Shown piece by piece: positions 24,758 through 34,872 of a stretch of 64,000 nucleotides of DNA. Position 1 is the stretch's first letter. Every line of letters starts with the position of its first letter. The notes below the pieces were generated by a model that did no database searches, had not been told where the DNA came from, and saw nothing but the letters and a program-made list of their open reading frames with translations. Made by a program: the position numbers and the translations under genes. Source of the stretch: Myxococcota bacterium. Lineage in GTDB: Bacteria > Myxococcota > B64-G9. Where the stretch lies: contig JAKLGA010000020.1 in the NCBI GenBank assembly GCA_022710975.1, forward strand, positions 62,001 through 126,000, given 5' to 3'.

Positions 24758-25912
24758 ATGCCCAAGTTCGAGCTGTTCATCCCCAAGTCCGAGAAGCTCC
24801 CCATGGACATGCGCTTGCGCCTGGAGGCCGAGACCTGGATCGACGCGCTGCGGGCTGGCCTGGCCAAGGTCGGCATCGGCGGCATGCAGACCGAGAGCAT
24901 CCTGTGCGACATCAAGGAGGACAACAGCATCCACGTGACCGACACCCGCTCCGGCCGGGTCTTCCGTATCCTGGAGCTCCCGCCGGACGGCCAGGCCCCC
25001 GCCGCGGGTGCTCAACCCGCGCCCCAGGCTGCGCCCCAGCCCGCGCCCCAGGCTGCGCCCCGGCCCGCGCCCCAGGCTGCGCCCCGGCCTGCGCCCCAGG
25101 CTGCGCCCCGGCCCGCGCCCCAGCCCGCGCCGGAGCCCGTGGCGCCCGCGCGCTTCACCAGCCAGGCCACCATCCCGCAGATGTCGGCGGTCAAGCGGCC
25201 CGACGAGGTGCGCGCCAAGGCCGAGGCCCAGGCGCCCGGGCTCGGGCTCGCGCCGGCGGCCCCGGCCGAGCCCCCGAAGGCCGAGCCCCCGAAGGCAGCG
25301 GCCCCGAAGCCCGCGGTCAAGAAGGCCGCGGCCCCGAAACCGGCCCCACCTCCGCCCGCGCAGGTCACCACGCCCTCCACCTCCCAGGTGATCGGCCGCG
25401 CCGTCGTGCTCACCTCCGAGGCCACGGCGGACATGCTCGAGGAGGTGTTCGCCATCACCGGCGCCCTCGACTCCACGGAGGACAAGCGGCGGGCCGTCTA
25501 CCGCATGCTGGACCTGGCCATGGAGAAGGTCGGCACGGACGCGGGCACGGTGTTCGCGGCCGACATCAACAAGAGCGAACTCGAGTTCGCCGCGGTGCGC
25601 GGGCCCAAGGCCAAGGAGCTGACCCGCTTCCGGGTCCAGATGGGACAGGGCATCGTGGGGTTCTGCTGCCAGGAGAACCTGGGGCTGGCGGTCAGCGACG
25701 CCGCCCTCGATCCCCGCTTCCACCGCGAGATCAGCGAGCGCATCGGCTACCCCACCCGCTCCATCCTGTGCGTGCCGCTGCGGATCGAGGAGCGCGTGGT
25801 GGGCGCGCTGGAGCTGATCAACAAGCGCGGCACCGACCAGTTCTCCGAGCGGGACCTGGGGCTGGCCAACTTCATCGCCCAGCACCTGGCCCGTTTCATG
25901 GAGCCCACGTGA
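24758..25912 (+). CDS. GAF-domain signalling protein with Ala/Pro repeat linker
   Basis: The 384-residue protein has a small N-terminal domain (about residues 1-72, with DALRAGLAKVGIGG), a disordered Ala/Pro linker containing an 8-residue repeat, a Lys/Ala/Pro stretch and a C-terminal GAF domain (about 220-382: DAGTVFAADINKSELEFAAVRG, GQGIVGFCCQENLGLAV, TRSILCVPL, VVGALELINKRG, FSERDLGLANFIAQHLA). GAF domains bind small ligands or cofactors; no output domain is attached, so it may act through partners. The ATG follows GGGAGACGCCC. It is coupled to the next gene by a GTGA overlap. Confidence 0.8.
   Translation: MPKFELFIPKSEKLPMDMRLRLEAETWIDALRAGLAKVGIGGMQTESILCDIKEDNSIHVTDTRSGRVFRILELPPDGQAPAAGAQPAPQAAPQPAPQAAPRPAPQAAPRPAPQAAPRPAPQPAPEPVAPARFTSQATIPQMSAVKRPDEVRAKAEAQAPGLGLAPAAPAEPPKAEPPKAAAPKPAVKKAAAPKPAPPPPAQVTTPSTSQVIGRAVVLTSEATADMLEEVFAITGALDSTEDKRRAVYRMLDLAMEKVGTDAGTVFAADINKSELEFAAVRGPKAKELTRFRVQMGQGIVGFCCQENLGLAVSDAALDPRFHREISERIGYPTRSILCVPLRIEERVVGALELINKRGTDQFSERDLGLANFIAQHLARFMEPT
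25016..25135 (+). repeat. In-frame 24-bp tandem repeat (5 copies) in the GAF-protein linker
   Basis: Five near-identical 24-base units encode PAPQAAPR-type octapeptides. Copies 2-4 differ by a single base, so the array is recent or homogenised. Copy number may vary between strains. Confidence 0.8.
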
Positions 25913-26586
25913 GGCGCGCGCTGGCACTGGCCACCGCCCTCGGCGCGCTCTGGCTCGGGGACCCGGCCCTGGCCGAGACCTACCGGTGGACCGACAAGGA
26001 CGGGACGGTCCACTTCACCGACGACCCCAACGACCTGCCCGAGCCCATGCGCACCCGCGTGCTGCAGCAGCTCGAGGCCGAGCGCCAGAAGGCCCGCAAG
26101 CCGGGCGGCGCGCCGGGCGCGGCCCCCGGCCGCTACGACCCCCTGCCCCCCGGGGCCCGCGACGAGCGCCTGCCGCCGGATCCGGGCGCACCCCCGGCCG
26201 TGGCCTCCCCGGTCCCGCCCCCCCCGCCCCAGGCCGCGGCCGCGAAGGCCGCAGCCGAGGCCGCCGCCGAGGCCGGGGCCGAGGGCGGAGCCGGAGACGC
26301 CCCCGAGGCGGTCCAGGGCGAGCGCCACTGGCGGGACAAGCTGGCCGCGGCCAGGAAGCGCGTCACCGACCTGGAGAAGGAGTGCGCCGACCTCGAGCAG
26401 CGCCAGCAGACCTCGCGCACCCAGTACCTGATGTTCGGCCAGGGCGCGGCCCAGGCCGACGCGGCCGAGGCGCTCGATCTCCAGCAGAAGTGCAAGACCG
26501 ATCTGGACGCCGCCCGCCGGTATCTGGAGTCCGGCCTGGCCGAGGAGGCCCGCAAGGCGGGCGCCTCGCCTGGCTGGGTCCGCTAG
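25909..26586 (+). CDS. DUF4124-like exported protein with C-terminal coiled coil
   Basis: The 225-residue protein begins at GTG 25909, overlapping the upstream stop (GTGA). A signal peptide (RRALALATALGALWLGDPALA) is followed directly by the DUF4124 signature ETYRWTDKDGTVHFTDDPNDLP. A Pro/Ala-rich linker leads to a Lys/Glu-rich coiled coil (about 150-195: DKLAAARKRVTDLEKECADLEQRQQ). DUF4124 proteins are common small periplasmic proteins of unknown role. The stop overlaps by four bases the stop of the convergent cytochrome gene. Confidence 0.75.
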   Translation: MRRALALATALGALWLGDPALAETYRWTDKDGTVHFTDDPNDLPEPMRTRVLQQLEAERQKARKPGGAPGAAPGRYDPLPPGARDERLPPDPGAPPAVASPVPPPPPQAAAAKAAAEAAAEAGAEGGAGDAPEAVQGERHWRDKLAAARKRVTDLEKECADLEQRQQTSRTQYLMFGQGAAQADAAEALDLQQKCKTDLDAARRYLESGLAEEARKAGASPGWVR

Positions 26587-27569
26587 AAGGTGTCGTCAGC
26601 CCAGGAGCGGTCCCGCTCCTCCAGCTCGAAGCAGTTCGCCGCCTCGACGGCCACCGCGTACGTCCGGGTGACCTCCTTGTCGAAGTGCAGGGCGACCTTG
26701 TCCTTGGCCTTGTCCTTGGGGTTCACGGTGCTGAAGGCGGGCTTCTCGCCCCGCTGGCCCATGCCCACGTACTTCTCCAGCCGCTTGTTGTACTCGCCGG
26801 CCAGGGCGGGGTCGGTCAGCGTGGTGACCATCTTGGTGATGGTGTAGTTGCGATCGAGCGCCAGGCCCACCGGCACCTTGCCGCCGCGCGGCCCGGCCAG
26901 CTCCAGGAACAGCACGTAGCCCAGCTTGCTCTCCTTCTTCAGCAGCGCCAGGCGGCGCGGGTCCTGGGGCACCAGCTCGGGGCTGACGCGGTGCTTGTCC
27001 TCGCGGAACAGGGTGAAGACCGTGTGCGGCAAGCCCTGCTTGGGGTCCAGCTTGCCCACGTGCTCCTGGAGGCGCTCCCGCTGCCCCTTCTGGAAGTCCT
27101 CGTTGCCCAGCGTGCCGATGGCGTAGGTCTTGACCACGTACTGGTCCAGGCGCGGGAAGAAGAAGCTGAGCGGCAGGTGCAGCGAGCGCAGGTAGGCCAC
27201 CACGTCCCAGGTCTCCAGGTCGTCGAGCGCCGCGGAGAAGCCGGGCATGGCCTTGGAGCAGCCGCGGTTCGCGCAGCCCGCCCGGATGACGTCCATCAGC
27301 ATGCGGTCGTCGCGGGCGTTCATCAGCGAGCCGTCGCGGTGATCGGCCGGCGGGGTGCGCAGCGTGACCTTGGCCGGGCCCGCGCCCGAGCCGTCGAAGC
27401 CGTGACACACGGCGCAGTTCATGCGGTACAACCGGGTTCCGTTGGCCACGTCGCCCACCAGCGGCGCGCGGCCCACGGGCTCCTCCTCCTGGGCCACGGC
27501 CAGCCCGAGGGCGAACAGCGCGCAGGACGCGGTGAGGAGCGTGAGGCAGCGGGGGATGTGCAGGCGCAT
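26583..27569 (-). CDS. Periplasmic c-type cytochrome
   Basis: The 328-residue precursor has a signal peptide (about residues 1-26) and one class I cytochrome c domain with the haem motif CAVCH (about 52-56) and a downstream Met candidate in KAMPGFSAAL. There is a further Cys pair nearby (CANRGC). The C-terminal ~180 residues, ending in a Lys-rich DKAKDKVALHF segment, match no family I recognise. It probably carries electrons in the periplasm. It is transcribed with the second haem protein upstream (13-base gap). Confidence 0.85.
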   Translation of the reverse strand: MRLHIPRCLTLLTASCALFALGLAVAQEEEPVGRAPLVGDVANGTRLYRMNCAVCHGFDGSGAGPAKVTLRTPPADHRDGSLMNARDDRMLMDVIRAGCANRGCSKAMPGFSAALDDLETWDVVAYLRSLHLPLSFFFPRLDQYVVKTYAIGTLGNEDFQKGQRERLQEHVGKLDPKQGLPHTVFTLFREDKHRVSPELVPQDPRRLALLKKESKLGYVLFLELAGPRGGKVPVGLALDRNYTITKMVTTLTDPALAGEYNKRLEKYVGMGQRGEKPAFSTVNPKDKAKDKVALHFDKEVTRTYAVAVEAANCFELEERDRSWADDTF

Positions 27570-27582
27570 GGGGTCCTCCTCC

Positions 27583-28572
27583 TCAGGGCAGGCCGCCGGG
27601 GAACTCCGCCAGGCTGCCGATCACGTTCCAGCGGTACACCAGGTGGCACTGGTTGCACTGGTTGGCGGCGATGCGCTGGAAGGCCTGGACCGGATCCTTG
27701 GCCCCCGCCAACGCGCCCAGCGCCTCGGCCGTCTCCTGCAGCAGACGGTCGAAGTCCGCCTCGGGCGGCCGCAGCCCGGCCGCGGCGAGCGCGGTCGTCT
27801 TGAGCGGCCCAGCCAGCGCCTTGGCCCGGGCCAGGTCCGCCACCCGCCCGCCGAAAAGCGCCACCTGCAGCTCCACCCAGCCCTCGCCCAGCCGCTCCAT
27901 CACGCCCGCGAGCGGCGTGCCGGGCTTGCTGGGGGCGACCTCGGCCGGAGCCTCGGCCGGAGCGGCGGCCCGGCCACCGGGCACGGCCGGCCCCTTCATC
28001 CCGCCGGGCATGGCCGGCATGCGACCGCCCCCGCCCGCGTCCTCGGAGGGCGCGGCCTCGTCGTCCCCGCCCGGGATGGGCCACAGGCCCGCGCTCAGCC
28101 GGAAGGTGCCGGACAGCTTGCGCCCGTTGTGCTCGCCGCGCAGCACCACCCGGTAGGTGTCCTGCCGCACAGGGGTGGTGTGGAATCCGTAGGTGCCCGC
28201 GTCCTGCAGCGGGTGGACCTCGTAGACCATGGTGTAGCCGGCCCCGTCGGCGTCGGTCACCTCGGCCACCAGGCTGGCGTCCTTGAGGGGCACCTGCTCG
28301 CCGTGGATGGGATCCGGGACCGGTGGGAGCTCGAACAGCTCCAGGCCCACCGACACCGCCCGGCCCGGATCGGGCACGCCCGGCACGAGCGTCAGCTTGA
28401 ACAGGTAGGCCGTGCCCTTGCCCCGGCTCTTGACCTGCAGGGCGCGCACCGCGGGCTTCTCGGGCGCCGCCTCGGCCTTGACCCCCTCCACCGCCGGGGC
28501 GGGAGCCGGATCCGCGGCCAGGGCCAGGACCGGGGCGACGAGCACCAGGAGCGCGAGGGCCATCGGGCGCAT
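27583..28572 (-). CDS. Exported protein with single CxxCH haem site
   Basis: The 329-residue precursor has a signal peptide (MRPMALALLVLVAPVLALA). Residues ~25-165 look like an Ig-like beta domain (FKLTLVPGVPDPGRAVSVGLELFEL ... GTFRL). A Gly/Pro/Met-rich linker follows, then a helical C-terminal domain ending with the haem motif CNQCH (about residue 308), the place where cytochrome c'-type four-helix bundles carry their haem. It is likely a periplasmic haem protein partnered with the cytochrome at 26583. ATG 28572 has GGAGGTCCC upstream. Confidence 0.75.
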   Translation of the reverse strand: MRPMALALLVLVAPVLALAADPAPAPAVEGVKAEAAPEKPAVRALQVKSRGKGTAYLFKLTLVPGVPDPGRAVSVGLELFELPPVPDPIHGEQVPLKDASLVAEVTDADGAGYTMVYEVHPLQDAGTYGFHTTPVRQDTYRVVLRGEHNGRKLSGTFRLSAGLWPIPGGDDEAAPSEDAGGGGRMPAMPGGMKGPAVPGGRAAAPAEAPAEVAPSKPGTPLAGVMERLGEGWVELQVALFGGRVADLARAKALAGPLKTTALAAAGLRPPEADFDRLLQETAEALGALAGAKDPVQAFQRIAANQCNQCHLVYRWNVIGSLAEFPGGLP

Positions 28573-28600
28573 GGGACCTCCCGTGGTTGGAGTCGGACGC

Positions 28601-28629
28601 ATGGTACCCAAACGCCCGGACGGTGTAAA
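28601..28629 (-). promoter_or_regulatory. Sigma-70-type promoter for the haem-protein operon
   Basis: On the minus strand, TTTACA (28629-28624) and TACCAT (28606-28601) have an exact 17-base spacer. The start codon at 28572 lies 28 bases beyond the -10. Confidence 0.6.
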
Positions 28630-28648
28630 GCCGCCCCGTCGGGCCGTT

Positions 28649-29880
28649 TCACTCGTAGCGCAGCGACTCGATCGGGTCCAGGTGGGCCGCGCGCCAGGCA
28701 GGGTACACGCCAAAGACGAGCCCGGCCGCCGTCGAGGTGGCCAGCGCCACGATCACCGCCCAGGCGGGCGCGGCGGCCGGCAGGCCGAACAGCTCCCGGG
28801 CCAGGAAGGCCACCCCGTACCCGAGCCCCAGGCCGAGCAGCCCCCCGAAGGCGGACAGCAGCACCGCCTCGGCGGTGAACTGCCACAGGATGTGGCGGCG
28901 CTTGGCGCCCAGCGCCCGGCGCACGCCGATCTCGCGGGTGCGCTCGGTGACGGACACCAGCATGATGTTCATGATGCCGATGCCGCCCACCAGCAGCGAG
29001 ATGAGCGCGATGCAGATGGCGGCGTAGGCGATGGCGTCGGTGATCTCCGAGATGGTGCTGATCACCGACTCGTTGGAGAAAACGTCGAAGTCGTCCTCCT
29101 TCCCGGGCCGGATGTTGCGGACCTGGCGCATGACCTGCAGCGCCTGCTCCTTGCAGGAGTCGAACATGGCCGTGGTGAGCGCCTGGACGGTGACGTTGAC
29201 CGAGCGGTTCACCCCCCAGATGCGCACGAACACGGTGATGGGGATGAGCACGAAGTCGTCGCGGCTGCCCATGCCGAAGAAGCTGCCCTTGGAGGCGAAC
29301 ACGCCCACCACCTGGAAGCGGCGCCCGGCGATGGTCATGGGCTGGCCCACCGCGCCGCCGCGGGGGAACAGGGTCGCGGCCACGTCCGCCCCCAGCACGA
29401 TGCTCTCGCGGGCGTGCAGCACGTCGAGCTCGCTCAGGTTGCGCCCCTCGGCCACCTCGTAGCCGTTGTTGGTGGCGAACTCGGTCGTTCCGCCCGCGGC
29501 GACCACGCGCGGCGCGGTGTCGGCCCAGGCCGAGCGCGCCACCCCGCCGAAGTTCCACAGCTCCGCGCCCACGAAGCGCGCCAGCGAGGTGCGATCGCGG
29601 ACCGCGGCGGCCTGCTGCAGGCTGATGTCCTTGCGCTGCCAGTACTTCTGCATGCCGTGGGGCCCGCCCAGGCGCATGGCCGGCCACTTCTGGATCTGGA
29701 AGGTGTTGCTGCCCAGCCCGGAGAACTGCTCGTTCACGTAGGCCTCGAACCCGGTGGTCATGCCCAGCATGGCCACCACCGCGCCCACGCCGATGATCAC
29801 GCCGAGCGCGGTCAGGCTCGAGCGCAGCTTGTTCGCCCGGAGCGCCTCCAGGGCGCCGCGCAGGAGATCGACGAGCCGCA

Positions 29881-29881
<1 letters not shown>
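28649..29881 (-). CDS. FtsX/MacB-type ABC transporter permease
   Basis: The 410-residue protein has an N-terminal helix (NKLRSSLTALGVIIGVGAVVAMLG), a large periplasmic MacB-PCD-type domain (about residues 45-270) and three C-terminal helices with the family signature MNIMLVSVTERTREIGVRRALGA. It should be a membrane subunit of a mechanotransmission-type exporter such as MacB, driving efflux of drugs, lipids or peptides. It has no nucleotide-binding domain. The start ATG overlaps the preceding permease stop by one base (TGATG). It is the last gene of a five-gene operon. Confidence 0.92.
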
Positions 29882-31170
<1,289 letters not shown>

Positions 31171-31174
31171 CGGC

Positions 31175-32686
31175 TCAGCCCTTCTTCCCGTGCCCGCCCC
31201 GGCCCCCGCCGCCCTTGCCGGGCATGGGCCGGCCGCCCTCCCCGCCCTTGCCCTGGCGCGGGTCGAGGTCGCCCGCGCCAGGCCTGGGCTTCTGCACCAG
31301 CGAGCCCTCCTGGAGGTCCTTGGCCAGCGCGCGGTAGGGTCCGGACACCACCTCGGTCCCGGCCTCGATCCCCTCGAGGATCTCGATGCGCGTGTCCGAG
31401 GAGAGCCCGGTCTTCACCCGCAGGGCGTGGGCCGCGCCGTCCTCGAGGGTGAACACCACCTCGACCGGCTCCTCGCGCTTGAAGCCGCCGAGCGTGGGCG
31501 CCCCGCCCTCCTTGGCCTTGGCCTCGCCCTCGCCCTCCTTGGCCTCGCCCTCGCCGGCCTTGGCCTCGCCTCCGCCGGCCTTGGCCTCGCCCTCGCCGGC
31601 CTTGGCCTCGCCCTCGCCGGCCTTGGCCTCGCCCCCGCCCTCCTTGGCCGCGCCCCCACCCTCCTTGGCCTCGCCCTCGTCCCCGCCGCCCTCCGGTCCA
31701 CCGGCCTCGAGCTCGGAGGGACGCCGCAGGCACACGCTCTGGATGGGCACGGTCAGGGCCTGGTCCTTGTGGTCGGTCCGCATGCGCACCGTGGCCGACA
31801 TCTGCGGCCGCACCTTGAGCGTGGTCTCCAGCACCTGGATCACCACCCGGAAGGTGGTCACCTCGGCCTCGGTGCCCGGGTTCTTGGTGATGCCGGCGCT
31901 GCCGACCTCCTTGACCCGGCCCGGGATGGGCTTGCCGGCGAAGGCGTCGGCCTCGATCTCGGCCTCGTCGCCCTCGCTGATCAGCACCACCTCGCGCTCG
32001 CCGACCTCCACCTCGACCTCCATGCTGCTGAGGTCGGAGACGGTCATGATGATGTCCTCGCGGAAGTCGCCGCCCGAGGCGCGCTCGCCGGCCTCCTTGT
32101 TGAGCAGCACCACGGTGCCGTTCAGCGGGGAGGTGATGGTGCACTTCTTGAGATCCTTGCGGGCCTTGTCCAGGGTGGCCTGGGCCTGCAGGAGCTGGCC
32201 GCGCGCGGAGTCCACCTGGGCCTGGCCGATGGTGAGCTCGGCCTGGGCCTTCTCCAGCGCCGACTTGGAGGTGAGGTCCTTGGCGTACAGCCCGCGCACG
32301 CGCTCCTCCTCGCCGCGGATGCGCACCAGGGAGGCCTCGGCCAGGGCGACCTGGGCCTGGGCGGTCTTGGCCGCCGCCTCGACCTCCTGCACCCGGGCCG
32401 CGTAGATCTCGGGCTCGATCTGCACCAGGAGCTGGCCGGCCGTGACCTGATCCCCCTCCTTGACCGTGAGCTGGCGGATGTAGCCGCCCACGTCCGCGGC
32501 CACCTGGACCTCCTTCTCGGGGCGGATCTTGCCCGAGGCGGTGACCACCTGGGTGATCGGCTCCACGCGCGCGACCTCGGTCTGCACCTCGATGCGCACC
32601 GGATCCTTCGGACCCAGGTTGACGACCACCGCCACGGCCACGCCCACCAGGATCAGCAGGACCACCAGGATGCGGAAGATCTTCAT
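31175..32686 (-). CDS. Periplasmic adaptor (HlyD/MacA family) with Glu-Ala-Lys repeat insert
   Basis: The 503-residue protein has an N-terminal membrane anchor (FRILVVLLILVGVAVAVVVNLG), a lipoyl-type half motif (KIRPEKEVQVAADVGGYIRQLTVKEGDQVTAGQLLVQIEP), a coiled-coil hairpin (about residues 85-165), the second lipoyl half (CTITSPLNGTVVLLNKEAGE) and beta-barrel domains. About 55 residues of GEAKAGE-type heptads interrupt the region after residue ~330; the family normally lacks them. It should join the permeases to the TolC-like channel. Its start overlaps the TolC-like gene's stop by four bases. Confidence 0.9.
   Translation of the reverse strand: MKIFRILVVLLILVGVAVAVVVNLGPKDPVRIEVQTEVARVEPITQVVTASGKIRPEKEVQVAADVGGYIRQLTVKEGDQVTAGQLLVQIEPEIYAARVQEVEAAAKTAQAQVALAEASLVRIRGEEERVRGLYAKDLTSKSALEKAQAELTIGQAQVDSARGQLLQAQATLDKARKDLKKCTITSPLNGTVVLLNKEAGERASGGDFREDIIMTVSDLSSMEVEVEVGEREVVLISEGDEAEIEADAFAGKPIPGRVKEVGSAGITKNPGTEAEVTTFRVVIQVLETTLKVRPQMSATVRMRTDHKDQALTVPIQSVCLRRPSELEAGGPEGGGDEGEAKEGGGAAKEGGGEAKAGEGEAKAGEGEAKAGGGEAKAGEGEAKEGEGEAKAKEGGAPTLGGFKREEPVEVVFTLEDGAAHALRVKTGLSSDTRIEILEGIEAGTEVVSGPYRALAKDLQEGSLVQKPRPGAGDLDPRQGKGGEGGRPMPGKGGGGRGGHGKKG
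31508..31678 (-). repeat. 21-bp in-frame repeat array inside the adaptor gene
   Basis: About eight 21-base units encode GEAKAGE/GEAKEGG heptapeptides. The charged, proline-free composition predicts a flexible or helical linker. Array boundaries are approximate. Confidence 0.7.
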
Positions 32687-33987
32687 CGCTCGCCCTCGCG
32701 CAGGTAGGTCGCCAGGAGATCGCCCCGGGCGTGGTGGAAGCGGGCCCGGGCCAGGTGCAGGTCGAACTCGGTCTGCACCTGGCTCAGGCGGGCGCGGGTG
32801 ACCGCCAGCTGGGAGTCGCGCACCTCGAGGGCGGTGCCCTCGCCCAGCTTGTAGCGTTCCTCCGCGAGCTGCAACGAGTCCTCGGCCGCCCGGGCGTTCT
32901 CGGTCTCGATGGCGTGCACCGCCCGCAGGGCCTCCAGGCTGGTCAGGGCCTGGGCCGCCTCGGCGCCGAGCTGCTGCTCGAGCACCCTTCGATCGGCCCG
33001 CACCTGCTCGGTGCGCACCTCGGCCGACTCGATGGCGGTCTGGGTGGCGAAGCCCTCGAACAGCGGTACCGTCATGCTGATCCCCAGGCTCAGGTTGTAG
33101 ATCTCGTCGAACCGCGAGTAGACCTTGTAGAACTCCGGGTCCTGCCGGGAGTAGGACAGGCTGCCGGTGAGCTTCGGCCAGTGGCCGGCCGTCGCGAGAT
33201 CCACGTCGAGCGCGGCCGCCTCCTCGAGCAGGCGGCTCTCACGCAGGCGGGGGTGCTCCTCGCCGGGCGCGGCGGCGGCGCCTTCCTCGGCCAGGGTCGA
33301 GCTGTCGAAGGCCGCCACCTCCATGGCGTCCCCCGCGGGCCGCCCGAGGGCCACGGCCAGGCGCACCCGGGCCGCGCGCACCGCCGCGCGCTGACGCTCG
33401 AGGGCGATGCGGTCCTCGCCCACGGCCACCTGGGCCTTGGACACGTCCACGCGCGAGGCGTCGCCCAGCCGCCGGCGCTCCGTGGCCAGCTCGAGCTGCC
33501 CCAGGCTGAGCTGCAGGGCGTCCCCCAGCACGGCCTCGGTGCGCAGCGCCTTCTGCAGCTCGAGGAAGGCCAGCACCACCTCCGCGGCCACGTCCGCCCG
33601 GCTGGACTCCACCTGCGTCTCGGCCCGCCGCAGCTCGACCTCCGCCCGGCGCGGCTCGAGGTAGTAGCGGCCGCCGTCCCACAGGGTCTGGTTGAGGTAC
33701 AGCCCCATGGAGTGCGAGTCATCGCTGCCCCCCGGCATGCGCTGGCTGGTCGAGCCCACCTGGTACTCGCGCTCGCCCGACCAGGTGTAGCCCTCCCCGA
33801 CCTGGGCCGAGAGGCGGGGCAGGTAGCCGGCCCGGGCGCCCTTGACCGCGGTGCGGGCCTGCTCCACGCCCAGGCCGGCGGCGGCCAACTCCGGGTGACG
33901 CTCGAGCGCCTCCCGCAGGCAGCCCGCCAGGTCGAGCGCGGGCCCAGCCTGGGTGATCCACACGACGAAGACGAGCGAGGTCAGCAT
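32683..33987 (-). CDS. TolC-family outer membrane channel protein
   Basis: The 434-residue precursor has a signal-like N-terminus (MLTSLVFVVWITQAGPAL) and two TolC-type halves: an early LREALERHPELAAAGLGVEQARTAVKGARAGYLPRL block, an NQTLWDGG-type segment and long helical stretches, then the second half around LGISMTVPLFEGF and RYKLGEGTALEVRDSQ. The expected role is a trimeric outer-membrane exit duct for the exporter. ATG 33987 has GGAGG upstream (GGAGGCTTCGGG); a longer in-frame extension overlaps the upstream gene and is rejected. Confidence 0.92.
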   Translation of the reverse strand: MLTSLVFVVWITQAGPALDLAGCLREALERHPELAAAGLGVEQARTAVKGARAGYLPRLSAQVGEGYTWSGEREYQVGSTSQRMPGGSDDSHSMGLYLNQTLWDGGRYYLEPRRAEVELRRAETQVESSRADVAAEVVLAFLELQKALRTEAVLGDALQLSLGQLELATERRRLGDASRVDVSKAQVAVGEDRIALERQRAAVRAARVRLAVALGRPAGDAMEVAAFDSSTLAEEGAAAAPGEEHPRLRESRLLEEAAALDVDLATAGHWPKLTGSLSYSRQDPEFYKVYSRFDEIYNLSLGISMTVPLFEGFATQTAIESAEVRTEQVRADRRVLEQQLGAEAAQALTSLEALRAVHAIETENARAAEDSLQLAEERYKLGEGTALEVRDSQLAVTRARLSQVQTEFDLHLARARFHHARGDLLATYLREGER

Positions 33988-34003
33988 CCCGAAGCCTCCG
34001 CGC

Positions 34004-34738
34004 TCAAGGCCCCAGCCGCCCCAGGGCCAGGGCGGACAGCAGCCAGAAGGCCAGCCCGACCAGGGCGCTGCGCACCCGCCCGCGCCCCAGGGCCCGGCAG
34101 GCCAGGCCCGCCAGCAGGCCGGTCCAGATCCAGAAGGGATCGAGCAGGCCGTGCACCGGCAGCCCCAGCGCCGCGCCCAGATCCGAGCGGAACAGCTCGC
34201 GGGTGGCCGCCGGATCCACGCTCGGGTAGGACCACACCACCGGCAGGGCCGCGAGCTGCCGCACCGCCAGCGGCAGCCCCAGGTGGGCCACCAGGCGCAG
34301 CGAGCGCCAGTAGCCCTGCCCGGGCCGCCAGGCCCCGGCGAACAGCCAGAACAGGAAGGTGACCAGCAGCAGCCCGACCAGGGCGCCGAGGGCCAGGGCG
34401 GCGTAGCCGACGATGCGCCGGAGGTTGAGCTGCAGGCGGGCGTTCTCGGCGATCTTCTCCTCCCCCAGCTCGGCCCCGCCTCCGCCGCCCTCACCCGGCG
34501 GCCCGGCCGGCTGGGCCGCGACCTGGCGCTCCATGGCCGCGGTGTCGATGCGGGCGTGCACGCTGGCGTGGGCGGCCCACAGGCAACCCACCAGGCAGAA
34601 GACCATCAGCAGGCAGCGCGGCAGCTCGGCCTGGGCCAGGCGCTTGAAACCCCTGGAGGGCGCGACCAGCACCAGGGCCAGGGTGGACAGCTGCTGCAAG
34701 GGCGCCTCCGTCCGGCGCGGGCCCCCCCGGACCAGCAC
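34004..34738 (-). CDS. YIP1-like integral membrane protein
   Basis: The 244-residue protein has about five hydrophobic segments (ELPRCLLMVFCLVGCLW, IVGYAALALGALVGLLLVTFLFWLF, LVAHLGLPLAVRQLAALPVVW, FWIWTGLLAGLACRALG, LVGLAFWLLSALALG). The N-terminal SRGFKRLAQAELPR before the first helix resembles Yip1-domain proteins. Function in bacteria is unknown. It is first in the exporter operon, 16 bases upstream of the TolC-like gene, so it may assist export or assembly. The start is given as GTG 34738, 15 bases after a good -10; no clear ribosome site, so a later start is possible. Confidence 0.65.
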   Translation of the reverse strand: MLVRGGPRRTEAPLQQLSTLALVLVAPSRGFKRLAQAELPRCLLMVFCLVGCLWAAHASVHARIDTAAMERQVAAQPAGPPGEGGGGGAELGEEKIAENARLQLNLRRIVGYAALALGALVGLLLVTFLFWLFAGAWRPGQGYWRSLRLVAHLGLPLAVRQLAALPVVWSYPSVDPAATRELFRSDLGAALGLPVHGLLDPFWIWTGLLAGLACRALGRGRVRSALVGLAFWLLSALALGRLGP

Positions 34739-34753
34739 TCGACGCCGGGGTCC

Positions 34754-34782
34754 TTGATACCCCGAGCGGCCCGGGCCTGCAA
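34754..34782 (-). promoter_or_regulatory. Sigma-70-type promoter for the exporter operon
   Basis: On the minus strand, TTGCAG (34782-34777) and TATCAA (34759-34754) are separated by exactly 17 bases. The predicted start of transcription is near 34747, just before GTG 34738. Confidence 0.6.
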
Positions 34783-34789
34783 GCGATTT

Positions 34790-34804
34790 TCCAGTTGAAC
34801 TGGA
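34790..34804. promoter_or_regulatory. Perfect 15-bp palindrome, candidate operator between divergent promoters
   Basis: TCCAGTTGAACTGGA is a perfect 7+1+7 palindrome. It covers the -35 box (34795-34800) of the plus-strand promoter and ends eight bases from the -35 of the minus-strand promoter, the position expected of a repressor site controlling both transcripts. Confidence 0.5.
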
Positions 34805-34822
34805 TTCCTGTTCTGCTATGAT
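34795..34822 (+). promoter_or_regulatory. Sigma-70-type promoter for the FHA-GGDEF gene
   Basis: TTGAAC (34795-34800), a 16-base spacer and TATGAT (34817-34822) give a strong match. The start codon is at 34873, leaving a leader of about 44 bases. Confidence 0.65.
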
Positions 34823-34872
34823 GCCCCGGCGAAGGGAACGCCCGAACCCAGGCAGGACACCAGGTCTCCTCG

